From T3SED10-260 sp035363255 (GTDB lineage Bacteria > Caldisericota > Caldisericia > UBA6126), in NCBI GenBank assembly GCA_035363255.1, contig DAOSES010000003.1, positions 61,538 to 125,537 of the forward strand: a DNA stretch of 64,000 bases, read 5' to 3'. The position numbers were made by a program, and so were the translations under genes. The notes beneath the pieces were generated by a model. It was not told the DNA's origin. It worked only from the letters and a program-made list of their open reading frames with translations, and ran no database searches. The stretch's first letter is position 1. Every line of letters starts with the position of its first letter. This document shows, one piece after another, positions 1-8,202 of the stretch.

Positions 1-410
1 TGGAAATGGGCAGAAAAGGTGAAGTAGAAGTTTCCGAGTTGCCATTAACTCCTACCCGTACGATGCGTGAAATTCGCGGAACTTACAATGAAATAATGAA
101 CCGTGACAATTATCGCAATACCAACACTGAAGATTATATTCGTATTATCCTGACAGACGAACAAGACGAGCCAGAAGCAATGGCAAAGCTGCGGAATGTT
201 TATCCTAATGTTATGCGTGTGGAATACGACAACAAGCGTACACGCGCTGCCAGTTCACTTGAAACCGTAGTATCTACTGATAAAAAGGCACCGGCAGAAC
301 TTTTAGGAGAGTTCTTTGAAATGCAGAATGGTAAGCCAATGAGAGAAGAGCAGATAAAATATACAGAAAATCTGTTTGCCGAGATTTGGGAGGAGGTTAT
401 TTCCGTATGA
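1..410 (+). CDS. sbcD: Exonuclease SbcD (Mre11-like), C-terminal part only
   Basis: This is the 3' end of a gene that begins upstream of the window; about 135 codons are visible and no start is expected inside it. SbcD is the metallophosphoesterase subunit of the SbcCD nuclease, which opens hairpins and trims DNA ends. The catalytic metal-binding domain lies outside the window. What remains is the C-terminal capping and SbcC-contact region, with stretches such as SELPLTPTRTMREIRG and an ending EEQIKYTENLFAEIWEEV that are typical of the family. The stop overlaps the sbcC start as ATGA (407-410), so the two are translationally coupled. Assignment rests on the C-terminal pattern together with the adjacent sbcC. 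Confidence 0.85.
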   Translation, partial: EMGRKGEVEVSELPLTPTRTMREIRGTYNEIMNRDNYRNTNTEDYIRIILTDEQDEPEAMAKLRNVYPNVMRVEYDNKRTRAASSLETVVSTDKKAPAELLGEFFEMQNGKPMREEQIKYTENLFAEIWEEVISV

Positions 411-3175
411 GACCCCTTAAATTGACGATGTCTGCATTTAGTTGTTATGCCGACAAACAGATTATCAATTTTGAAACTCTGGGAGCGGAAGGATTGTATC
501 TAATCGCCGGTGACACCGGATCAGGTAAAACAACGATTTTTGATGCCTTAACTTTTGCTCTCTATGGGGAAACAAGTGGCGACAATAGAGATGCAGGGAT
601 GCTCCGAAGCAAATACGCACAAGCGGATGCTGAAACCTATGTCGAGTTTACCTTTCAGTACCATGATAAGTTATACACGATAAAACGCAATCCGGCTTAC
701 ACTCGTGCAAAACAACGGGGCGATGGAACAACTGAAGAAAAAGCCGATTGCGAATTACATATGCCAGACGGTCGAATTGTTACGAAACTGAGGGAAGTCA
801 ATTCAAAGGTTGAGGAAATTCTCGGCATTAACCGCGAGCAGTTTGTCCAGATTGCGATGATAGCGCAAGGCGAGTTCCTAAAAGTCCTTCACGCCAGCAC
901 CGAAGAGCGCATGGAGATATTTCGTAAAGTTTTCTACACAGATGCTTACAAAACCTTTCAAGACAGAGTCAAGAAAGATACAAGCGGACTCGCTCAAGAG
1001 CTTAAAGAGCAACGGCGTAACTACGAATATAACCTCGGCAATATTCAAGTTGATTCTAATGATGATGAAAACAAACAGAAACTCTCAGATGCTAAGTCAG
1101 GTCTTATATTGGAAGATGATGTCATTGAATGGCTCAACCAGGTTATTTTTGCTGATAATGAAGTTTTTTCCGCGAACGAAAAACTGCTTACAGAAGTCGG
1201 TGCTAAACTGGCTGAGATAAACCAAAAAGTCGGACAAGCAGAGCAGGACAAAAAAGCGCGGGACACTTTGAAAACTGCGCAAGACCGCCTACCAGCTGAA
1301 ACAACCGCTCAGGCCGAAGCTGAGTCGGCTTTAAAGGCGGAGAAAGAAAAGCAGCCGGAGTACGAAGGCGTAAAAACTCAAATAGCTGAAATAGAGAAGT
1401 CTTTACCCAAGTACCAAGAATTGCAGACTCTTATTGATACTATAACGGCGAACGAAGAAAAGCTTTCTGTTGAAAGTAAGAACGTCGAAAACCAACTAAA
1501 ACAACAAGGTACTGACGCAGCTGCTCTTGAAACTGCCAAAGTAGAACGGGACTCGTTATCGGATGCCGCAGCCAAAGCCGAAGCATTACGCAGTCAACAG
1601 GACGCTATAACGACAAGACAAAGCAGACTCAAGGTATTGGCAACCTCGCTGGATGATTATGGCTCACTACTCGTTAGCCTTAAAACGGCACAAGAGGATT
1701 ACACTGCAAAGTCTACAGTCGCAAAGATAAAAAGAGATGAATATGAAGCTTTCAACAAGGCTTACCTTGACGAGCAAGCAGGTATATTGGCGGCGGAACT
1801 GGAAGTTGGGCGGCCATGTCCTGTTTGTGGATCAATCGAACATCCTGAGCCTGCTGTTTTGTCGCCCAAGGCTCCTACAAAAGAGGTGCTTGATAAAACA
1901 AAGAAATTTGCTGAAACCGCTGATACGGAAATGGCAACTGCCAGTGGCTTAGCAAATAATTTAGGAGGGCAAGTCGATACCAAGCGAGATGAGATCAAAG
2001 TAACAGCAGCATCGCTACTTGGTGAAACACCGTTCGATAATATCCCAATAGTCTTAAAAAATACATTGGCTGGGTTAGAAGCTCAACTGGTAGGCATAGG
2101 TGAGCAACTTGGAGAACAGGAAAAAAGAATGGATCGCAAAAAGGAACTTGATGAAGCGATACCGCTTTCTGAAGAAAATCTTGTGAAAGTCGGCGAGGCT
2201 CTTGGTAAAGCAAAAGAACAAGTAGCTATGCTGACCACTCAGATTGAAGCTGATTCTAAAATGCGAGATAAACAGGCTGCAGAACTCAAATTCAAGAGTG
2301 AAGCTGATGCAAAAGCGGAAATATCTACCCTCACTATTAAAAAGAAAAAATATGAAGATACGCTTCAAACTGCCCAAACCATATTTGATGCGGCAAAAAC
2401 AAAAGCTGATGGCACAGCAACAGAGATTCAGACATTACAAGCACAGCTTGGTGATTCAAAGCCCCTGGATTTAGATGCACTAAAACAAGAAAAGGAATCT
2501 ATCGAAAACTCGCAGCGTGTATTGGGAGAAAGCAACCGTATTATTAGCACTCGAAATTCTACCAATCAAACCACTCTGAGAGCTATCACAAAAACATCAG
2601 ATACCATCCGTGAGCTCGAAACTCACTACAAATGGATGAAAGAGATCTCTGACACGGTAAATGGGGATATTAGTGGAAAAGAAAAAGTTAAACTGGAAAC
2701 GTATATCCAAGCAGCATACTTCGATAGAATAATTGCACGGGCAAATATTCGGCTGTTACAAATGTCAAGTAACCAGTATGAATTGAAGCGGCGTGATGTT
2801 AGCGGTAAGCAAGGACAAAGTGGCTTGGACTTAAATGTTATAGACCACTATAACGGTTCTGAACGTGATGCCAAAACTCTCTCAGGTGGTGAGTCGTTTA
2901 TTGCTGCTTTGTCACTTGCACTCGGTCTTTCTGACGAAATACAAAACAACGCAGGTGGCATAAGATTTGATTCAATGTTCGTGGATGAAGGATTCGATAC
3001 ATTAGACGAAACAAAGTTAACCCAAGCTATGCAGACGTTAATGAGCCTATCGAAGACCAGCCGACTCATCGGTATCATATCTCATGTACCCGGGCTTAGT
3101 GAAAAAATAGACCGAAAAATCTTAGTGACAAAAGAGCGTACTGGTGGCAGTAAAGCAGAACTGATTTTGAACTAA
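407..3175 (+). CDS. sbcC: Exonuclease SbcC (Rad50-like ATPase)
   Basis: SMC/Rad50-type ATPase subunit of SbcCD, about 922 residues. Visible in order: Walker A GDTGSGKTT near residues 35-43, a long coiled coil, the zinc-hook CPVC near 471-474 (context GRPCPVCGS), a returning coiled coil, the ABC signature LSGGES near 825 and Walker B MFVDEGFD near 857-864. The ATG at 407 is preferred over a TTG at 386 because GGGAGGAGG lies just upstream and the ATG overlaps the sbcD stop (ATGA). The complex processes double-strand ends and hairpins in the cytoplasm. It heads a cassette with two further DNA-related genes, which suggests a specialised SbcCD copy, although it could also be the only one in the genome. 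Confidence 0.95.
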   Translation: MRPLKLTMSAFSCYADKQIINFETLGAEGLYLIAGDTGSGKTTIFDALTFALYGETSGDNRDAGMLRSKYAQADAETYVEFTFQYHDKLYTIKRNPAYTRAKQRGDGTTEEKADCELHMPDGRIVTKLREVNSKVEEILGINREQFVQIAMIAQGEFLKVLHASTEERMEIFRKVFYTDAYKTFQDRVKKDTSGLAQELKEQRRNYEYNLGNIQVDSNDDENKQKLSDAKSGLILEDDVIEWLNQVIFADNEVFSANEKLLTEVGAKLAEINQKVGQAEQDKKARDTLKTAQDRLPAETTAQAEAESALKAEKEKQPEYEGVKTQIAEIEKSLPKYQELQTLIDTITANEEKLSVESKNVENQLKQQGTDAAALETAKVERDSLSDAAAKAEALRSQQDAITTRQSRLKVLATSLDDYGSLLVSLKTAQEDYTAKSTVAKIKRDEYEAFNKAYLDEQAGILAAELEVGRPCPVCGSIEHPEPAVLSPKAPTKEVLDKTKKFAETADTEMATASGLANNLGGQVDTKRDEIKVTAASLLGETPFDNIPIVLKNTLAGLEAQLVGIGEQLGEQEKRMDRKKELDEAIPLSEENLVKVGEALGKAKEQVAMLTTQIEADSKMRDKQAAELKFKSEADAKAEISTLTIKKKKYEDTLQTAQTIFDAAKTKADGTATEIQTLQAQLGDSKPLDLDALKQEKESIENSQRVLGESNRIISTRNSTNQTTLRAITKTSDTIRELETHYKWMKEISDTVNGDISGKEKVKLETYIQAAYFDRIIARANIRLLQMSSNQYELKRRDVSGKQGQSGLDLNVIDHYNGSERDAKTLSGGESFIAALSLALGLSDEIQNNAGGIRFDSMFVDEGFDTLDETKLTQAMQTLMSLSKTSRLIGIISHVPGLSEKIDRKILVTKERTGGSKAELILN

Positions 3176-3239
3176 ATTGATATATTTGAACGTGAAGTGA
3201 TATGGCAGACCACCAATGACTGATGGGGGTAACGAAATT

Positions 3240-3306
3240 ATGGCCGGTAAAAATATGAATTATTTTCTTATGGACAGCGCCCCAAATGGGCGCATCAAGT
3301 GTACTT
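3240..3306 (+). other. Out-of-frame N-terminal fragment of the GIY-YIG gene
   Basis: An ATG at 3240 opens a short frame reading MAGKNMNYFLMDSAPNGR, then IKCT, and stops near 3330. The following gene, in another frame, continues with ANWTGVAYKIPR. From memory, members of this GIY-YIG/DUF4357 family start with a pattern like M..NMNYFLMDG.P.GRIKCTL.NWTG..YKIPR, so the two frames together rebuild the expected N-terminus. The switch falls around 3303-3307 and corresponds to one extra or two missing bases. Either the gene is frameshifted in this genome or there is a sequence error. Confidence 0.7.
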
Positions 3307-4146
3307 GCCAATTGGACAGGGGTTGCCTATAAGATTCCACGGGTAAAGCTTGTGGACTGCAAAAATATTGATTACCTAAAACAGAGTGGTGTTTACTTTC
3401 TTTTTAGTAAAGGAGATGGTGACAAGCCATTAGTTTACGTAGGTCAATCCGGAACTCGAAAAAATGGAGAAGGAATTTTGAACCGTTTGAAAGAGCATCA
3501 CGCCTCCCCGAAACTGGGGCTTGAAGATTGGTATGAAGCAATCGCCTTTACGACTTCAAATAATATTTTTGGTGCAACGGAGATTAGCTGGCTTGAAAAT
3601 CGATTCTTTGCACTTGCCGTAAATGCTAATCGTTACGAAGCTAAGAACGGAAATGAGCCAAATGCAGGAAATGTCACAGAAGAAAAAGAGAGCGAACTTG
3701 AAGAGTATGTAGACTATGCCAAAATCGTAATGGGAGTTCTTGGACATTTGGTACTTGAGCCCTTAGTTCAAAATCGAACAATGCAGAATGCAGCGTGTAA
3801 AGAGAGCGATGACTACCTTGAATTTTCTATGGAGCAAAAAATGCAGAATAGTGGAATGACAGTAAACGCAAAATGCAAACGCTCGAGTGAAGGATATATA
3901 GTTTTACAAGGCAGTGTTATCAATTCTAAAACTAATGAAAAAACTTGCTCAGGGGTAGCTAAAAAGGCTCGGGTCAGTGCAAAGGTAGATGAAAACAATG
4001 TGCTCTTAGAGGATGTGCTATTTTCATCACCATCGGCTGCTTCTATGTTTGTAACGGGTGCAAGTTCAAACGGATATACTGCTTGGAAAACGGCTGATGG
4101 CAAAACCTTAAAGGATGTTGAGACAAGCGAGGCGGATGAATTATAA
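3286..4146 (+). CDS. GIY-YIG nuclease family protein with DUF4357 domain
   Basis: The main frame of a GIY-YIG endonuclease-type protein, 286 residues from the first in-frame ATG. Residues 25-110 carry the GIY-YIG core: GVYFLF and VYVGQSG strands, an Arg in the ILNRLKEH helix, and a Glu in SWLENRF. The last 70 residues (LFSSPSAASMFVTG, NGYTAWKTADGKTL) match the DUF4357 pattern, which often follows such nuclease domains. The ATG at 3286 lacks a good ribosome binding site, and about 22 residues of the family N-terminus lie in another frame starting at 3240, so a frameshift is likely. It sits between sbcC and a DNA-binding-like gene, which suggests a role in DNA processing; the substrate is unknown. 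Confidence 0.8.
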   Translation: MGASSVLANWTGVAYKIPRVKLVDCKNIDYLKQSGVYFLFSKGDGDKPLVYVGQSGTRKNGEGILNRLKEHHASPKLGLEDWYEAIAFTTSNNIFGATEISWLENRFFALAVNANRYEAKNGNEPNAGNVTEEKESELEEYVDYAKIVMGVLGHLVLEPLVQNRTMQNAACKESDDYLEFSMEQKMQNSGMTVNAKCKRSSEGYIVLQGSVINSKTNEKTCSGVAKKARVSAKVDENNVLLEDVLFSSPSAASMFVTGASSNGYTAWKTADGKTLKDVETSEADEL

Positions 4147-4176
4147 AAAACCACATGTAAGTAGGAGGTTTTAGAC

Positions 4177-5061
4177 TTGAGCAACGCAGAAACCATTATG
4201 CAATACTGCCGTATGGTCAATATGCCGGTAACGGCAAAACAAATCCTTGATGCCCGTTTCCCTGGGAAGCCGCAGCCTTATATAAACTCCACGATCAATG
4301 ATCTTGTTCAAAATAAAAAACTCGTGCGCAATGATGAAGTCAGACCATACACAGTTCGGCTCCCTATGGACGGCGAAGTTATTCCCGAACCGAAGGATTA
4401 TTCAAGGAGTAACCGAAGTGTACCGACCAAAACGTGGAGTGATATCGAGATGCCTTTTACACGATTCACAAAGGAAGAACTGGACGAGACCGCCAAACGT
4501 GTAAACAGAGATCCGCGGTATGGTGAAGAAGGTGCAATTATAAATAGCTGCCTTAATAAGTTTCCTCAAAATGTGGACAGTGACATTATTGCAATGAAAA
4601 TCGCCTTGATTGATATGACGAACTCCACGAACTTAAATAAACATTTGAGCAAGATTTATTTGACAAGATTGATTGAAAAAATAAAAAGCTGCAATTTTGA
4701 CGAACGGGTGGCTAAGGGCGATATTTCCTTAGTTGGCGAATTGGCGAAGAATGAAATTAACCTTTTTTCATTTTTCAGCAAGTATTGCCTGTACCATAAT
4801 TTCTATGTTTACCAAAATGACGATTATGTAATATTCGATGGTGTCATGCAAAATCATGTCGGTCAGTTTCTTTCTCATTACGAATATAAAGGCAAAATAT
4901 ACAAAGCATCACAAATCAAAAACTGTATTGAAAAAATGCGCCAAACTTATGACTACATGGGATATTTAGCGCTGATAGATTCAATCCTTGAGCGAAACAA
5001 TATACATAGCAAAGGTCGACACAGAAAATTTGACTGGTTTGTGTGGTATAACAACCGATAG
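4177..5061 (+). CDS. Uncharacterised protein: winged-helix-like N-terminus, possible HhH glycosylase-like C-terminus
   Basis: 294 residues starting at TTG 4177, supported by TAGGAGG about 10 bases upstream. Residues 1-65 (TAKQILDARF, INSTINDLVQNKKLVR) look like a winged helix. Residues 130-270 contain ALIDMTNSTNL, a segment RLIEKIKSCNFDERVAKGD, then FSFFSKYCLYHN, followed by DDYVIFDGV. The last pattern, an S-K-Y/F-C-x-x-H-N helix followed by a Y-x-I-x-D segment, recalls proteins with an OGG-type helix-hairpin-helix DNA glycosylase fold. That link is inference from motif shape only. It is the last gene of the sbcDC cassette, 30 bases after the GIY-YIG gene, and probably co-transcribed. No function is assigned. 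Confidence 0.6.
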   Translation: MSNAETIMQYCRMVNMPVTAKQILDARFPGKPQPYINSTINDLVQNKKLVRNDEVRPYTVRLPMDGEVIPEPKDYSRSNRSVPTKTWSDIEMPFTRFTKEELDETAKRVNRDPRYGEEGAIINSCLNKFPQNVDSDIIAMKIALIDMTNSTNLNKHLSKIYLTRLIEKIKSCNFDERVAKGDISLVGELAKNEINLFSFFSKYCLYHNFYVYQNDDYVIFDGVMQNHVGQFLSHYEYKGKIYKASQIKNCIEKMRQTYDYMGYLALIDSILERNNIHSKGRHRKFDWFVWYNNR

Positions 5062-5092
5062 TCCAATGGGGCAACTATTAGGGGTGTGCAAA

Positions 5093-5131
5093 AGCGGTGC
5101 ATCTTTTAACGATTTGATTTGAGCGGTGCAT
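5093..5131. repeat. Two direct copies of AGCGGTGCAT
   Basis: The ten bases AGCGGTGCAT occur at 5093-5102 and again at 5122-5131, 29 bases apart. They are bracketed by AACTATT (near 5082) and its inverse AATAGTT (near 5139). They lie in the short non-coding gap between the nuclease cassette and the envelope genes. They could be an operator or a recombination scar; nothing in the sequence decides between these. Confidence 0.4.
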
Positions 5132-5194
5132 TTTATCAATAGTTAGTTCCTTTGCCAGATTCTCAGCTTGGGTTTCAAGGATAAAGGAGAGAAA

Positions 5195-6835
5195 ATGAAG
5201 AAAGTTCTTTCATTTGTTTTGCTTTTTGTGTTCTTGTTCACCATCACTGCCTGTGACAGGCAAAATGAAAGCCAGGCAGAAACAAATCCCAATTTGACTC
5301 GCTTTGCGCTGAATGCTCAAGCCAAAGGGGTGATCGAGACCGTGGACAATATTCAAAATGTCTCGGTGGTTTCGAAAGATCCATTGGTTTTAAAAGCTGA
5401 ATACAATGCAGGTTTTGTTCAAGGAAAGCTCCAGGGGCAGACTATCATCTCTGCCCGAGATAATGCCTGGGATTTAATGTATCTTCTTGATCCATCTCAC
5501 AGTTTCCCAAAGCTTTTGCCTCCTACTGAGCTGGAAAAAGAAGTTGCTGGGAAAGCTTTGAAAGACAACTTTTCTTATACCCTTTTCTATATCAAAAAGC
5601 TATCCGACCCCATAATCAAAGATCAACTCTCTCGCCAGGTGTTTAGACTCTTGGGGATTTATCATGGATACATCCAAGAGGAACCTGCTGATCTTGATTT
5701 CAGCGGAAGTTTTTTACCCGAACTTGACTTTTTTACTGAGTCTGAGCTCCGCTTGGGCTATGAAACCAAGGAGCTTAGCTTCCTGGATGTTTATTTTCTG
5801 AATGCTTTCTCTGATCTGTGCGACTATCTGGAGTTTAACAATGACGAATTGGATCAAAGCAATCTAAGCAAATGCTCTGCTTTTGTCACGCGTCTTGAAG
5901 ATGAAATCATTATTGCTCATAATTCCTGGTCTGGTTTTTTAAGCCAAACAATGACTATGTCTTTAGTAGTCAATAATGATATCATGGTTTTTAATGCTAT
6001 CACTCCCGGAATAATCACTTCCAACACTGATTTTGGCTACAACAACAAGGGGATTATGTTTACTGAAACCACTCACAACGCTACTTTCAGTCAAGCTAAA
6101 TTGAATTCTCTCTGGTCTTTTTGGCGTTCTTCCATGGCTGAGCAGTTTTCAAGCTCTATTACCGAATTTCATGATTTTATTGCGATGGATTTATCAGGAA
6201 CTTATATGAATGGATATATGGTAGTGGATGCAAAAACCGACGAAATAGCTTTGATCGAAATTTCCCAGCAAAGTGTGGTGCTTTTTGTGCCAGGCAACGA
6301 AAACCCTTTGATTAAAACGATTCCTGAGGATGCTTCCAAAGCATACGATACCGATTTGCTTAGCACTGATTATATCTTAGGTGTCAATTATCCCGTATCC
6401 ATGCAAATTCGGGAGGATTTGAAAGCGATCGAAAATCGACCTGCTCGAAGAAGGCAGTTTAAGGAAAAGATTGCTCAGGCAATAGACCTATCCTCTGCAA
6501 AAGATCTTATCACCTATACAGACCCCCAGAATCCGCTCTCAATTTTTGGGCGATGGGATTTGGGTTATGGAGAAACTCCAAAACCCAAAATCATCCCTGA
6601 TGGTGCAATTGATGCAAAGGTAGCATCAAGTAAAGATGCTTTAAAGTGCATGAAATTGAAAGGAGAACTTGACGAAAAAACCACAAATAAAGGTTTTTGG
6701 ATGAAATATGGTACTGCCCATATTGCTGGTGAGCCCTTTATTTGGAGCAAGTCTCTCTGGAAAGATCAAAAATTAAGAAGCGTTCCAGATCGTGTTGATG
6801 GTGATTTTCACTTGATCAATACCTACATTAAATAG
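5195..6835 (+). CDS. Phospholipase B-like lipoprotein
   Basis: A 546-residue exported lipoprotein. The start is ATG 5195 behind AAAGGAG; the N-terminus MKKVLSFVLLFVFLFTITAC ends in a lipobox with Cys20 as the lipid anchor. The body resembles the phospholipase B-like (PLBD/laminin-A type, Ntn-hydrolase) family: KCSAFVTR with the candidate nucleophile Cys near residue 227, AHNSWSGF, the ITPGIITSNTDFGYNNKG stretch, FTETTHN, and SGTYMNGYMVVD. Family members self-process at the Cys and hydrolyse amide or ester bonds of lipids. Bacterial lipoprotein versions are little studied, so the substrate is unknown. It is followed after 13 bases by a small membrane-protein gene, probably in the same transcript. 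Confidence 0.75.
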   Translation: MKKVLSFVLLFVFLFTITACDRQNESQAETNPNLTRFALNAQAKGVIETVDNIQNVSVVSKDPLVLKAEYNAGFVQGKLQGQTIISARDNAWDLMYLLDPSHSFPKLLPPTELEKEVAGKALKDNFSYTLFYIKKLSDPIIKDQLSRQVFRLLGIYHGYIQEEPADLDFSGSFLPELDFFTESELRLGYETKELSFLDVYFLNAFSDLCDYLEFNNDELDQSNLSKCSAFVTRLEDEIIIAHNSWSGFLSQTMTMSLVVNNDIMVFNAITPGIITSNTDFGYNNKGIMFTETTHNATFSQAKLNSLWSFWRSSMAEQFSSSITEFHDFIAMDLSGTYMNGYMVVDAKTDEIALIEISQQSVVLFVPGNENPLIKTIPEDASKAYDTDLLSTDYILGVNYPVSMQIREDLKAIENRPARRRQFKEKIAQAIDLSSAKDLITYTDPQNPLSIFGRWDLGYGETPKPKIIPDGAIDAKVASSKDALKCMKLKGELDEKTTNKGFWMKYGTAHIAGEPFIWSKSLWKDQKLRSVPDRVDGDFHLINTYIK

Positions 6836-6848
6836 TAAGGAGCAAAGC

Positions 6849-7325
6849 ATGAAACACAAACTATGTATAGCCTTCGAATGGTTTCGATGGATTGGAGTTA
6901 TTGCAGTAATTCAGTGGGCTTATTTTTCTTTTTCTCAGCTCGAAAACATTTTTCCAGTAATAGTCTTTTTGATGACTGTCCTTTTGGCAGGATTGACCGG
7001 AGTCGAAGCAGTGTTTCTTTCTCATGAAGCCAATAAAATTACAGGTTATACCCCAAGTGCCTATCAACGACAATCGGGACTGTTTCTTCTGGGCTTAACA
7101 TTTACTGCCTTTATCGTCTTTGTCTTTGGGTGGGATCTTACTGCAAGCTTGGCAGTATTGCTCAATTTGATACTTTTTTTGGCTTTTTCTTCTATCAACC
7201 ATCTCTTTTCAGCGTTTTATGAAAATAATAAATCCTTTCGCAATCTTTGGGTGAGAGGTTTGGGAGCATGGCTTTTGATTGGTGCTATTGCCCCCTTGTT
7301 GTTTAGGATTTGGGCAGCTCAATAA
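6849..7325 (+). CDS. Small polytopic membrane protein, unknown
   Basis: 158 residues with about four hydrophobic segments: near 10-25 (WIGVIAVIQWAYFSF), 33-55 (IFPVIVFLMTVLLAGLTG), 75-115 (two segments) and 135-155. The start ATG 6849 follows AAGGAGC. No motif is recognised. It directly follows the phospholipase B-like lipoprotein and probably shares its transcript. Its 3' end overlaps the convergent DUF5050 gene by 7 bases, so there is no room for a terminator. Confidence 0.7.
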   Translation: MKHKLCIAFEWFRWIGVIAVIQWAYFSFSQLENIFPVIVFLMTVLLAGLTGVEAVFLSHEANKITGYTPSAYQRQSGLFLLGLTFTAFIVFVFGWDLTASLAVLLNLILFLAFSSINHLFSAFYENNKSFRNLWVRGLGAWLLIGAIAPLLFRIWAAQ

Positions 7326-8176
7326 GCAATTTGCATAGCGTGAATAAACCAGGATTCATCGTCATTGAGCTTGCTTCTTTCTGAACCGTCTCTGCGCATT
7401 TTATATAGTTTGCCACGATCATTACGGTTGCTGTAAAAGATCCAATCTCCTTGAACATGAATAAACCAGGATTCATTTTCATTGAGCTGGGTGTATCCTG
7501 TGCCATCTATCTTTATTTTATACATTTTTCCAATGTTGCTGAGGGTGCTGTAATAAATCCAACCCTCGTTTACATGAATAAACCAGGATTCGTTATAATT
7601 TAACTTTAGTTTGCCAGTGCCATCAGCGCTAATTTTGTATAAATTACCTTCGTCGCTACGGTTGCTGTAATAGACCCAGGAGTCTTCAGCATGGATAAAC
7701 CAGGATTCATCGTCATTTAGCTTGCTACGCATACTTCCGTCAGTGCGAATTTTGTAGAGCTTACCTTCGTCGCTACGGTTGCTGTAATAGACCCATGGAT
7801 TTAAAATAAAAAGGAAGGTGGCTTCATCACTGCATAAACGGGTACGCATTCTTCCATCATTGCGTATTTTGTATAAGCTTTTTCGATCCATTTCGTTGCT
7901 ATAAAATATCCAATCCCCTGAAACGTTGACAAACCAGGATTCATCATCGTTTAGTTGAGTACGATCGGTGCCGTCAGTGCGTATCTTATAGAGTTTTTTT
8001 TGGTGGCTTTCATTGCTGTAATAGATCCAATTTTTTGAGTGAAAGTATATGTTTGTTTCTTTTGTACCGAGTAAAGGTTCAGGTGATTCCGGGGAATGTT
8101 TCAAGGGCTTGCCACATTTTGAACAAAACTTGTCTTCCTTGTTGATTTTTGTTCCGCATTGACCGCAATAATTCAT
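7319..8176 (-). CDS. Zinc-ribbon plus DUF5050-repeat protein (short paralogue)
   Basis: 285 residues. The N-terminus MNYCGQCGTKINKEDKFCSKCG is a double-CxxC zinc ribbon, followed by six or seven tandem units of about 39 residues with the pattern W-[IV]-Y-Y-S-N-x-x-D-x-x-K-L-Y-K-I-R-x-D-G-x-x-x-x-K-L-N-D-D-E-S-W-F. This is the DUF5050 type, expected to fold as a beta-propeller or similar blade array. Unlike its neighbour there is no hydrophobic segment after the ribbon, so it may be cytoplasmic. The ATG at 8176 is the only sensible start. It lies 26 bases downstream of a longer paralogue in the same direction, suggesting gene duplication. Function unknown. Confidence 0.8.
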   Translation of the reverse strand: MNYCGQCGTKINKEDKFCSKCGKPLKHSPESPEPLLGTKETNIYFHSKNWIYYSNESHQKKLYKIRTDGTDRTQLNDDESWFVNVSGDWIFYSNEMDRKSLYKIRNDGRMRTRLCSDEATFLFILNPWVYYSNRSDEGKLYKIRTDGSMRSKLNDDESWFIHAEDSWVYYSNRSDEGNLYKISADGTGKLKLNYNESWFIHVNEGWIYYSTLSNIGKMYKIKIDGTGYTQLNENESWFIHVQGDWIFYSNRNDRGKLYKMRRDGSERSKLNDDESWFIHAMQIAY

Positions 8177-8202
8177 TGAAAGCTACTTAATTAAGGTAGA
8201 AA

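Noticed and set aside
386..406. TTG start giving SbcC seven extra residues
   Set aside because: The ATG at 407 has a strong ribosome binding site and overlaps the sbcD stop in the usual way.
3813..4220. 135-residue antisense frame over the GIY-YIG gene
   Set aside because: It lies opposite a recognisable DUF4357 gene and has no family features or start signals.
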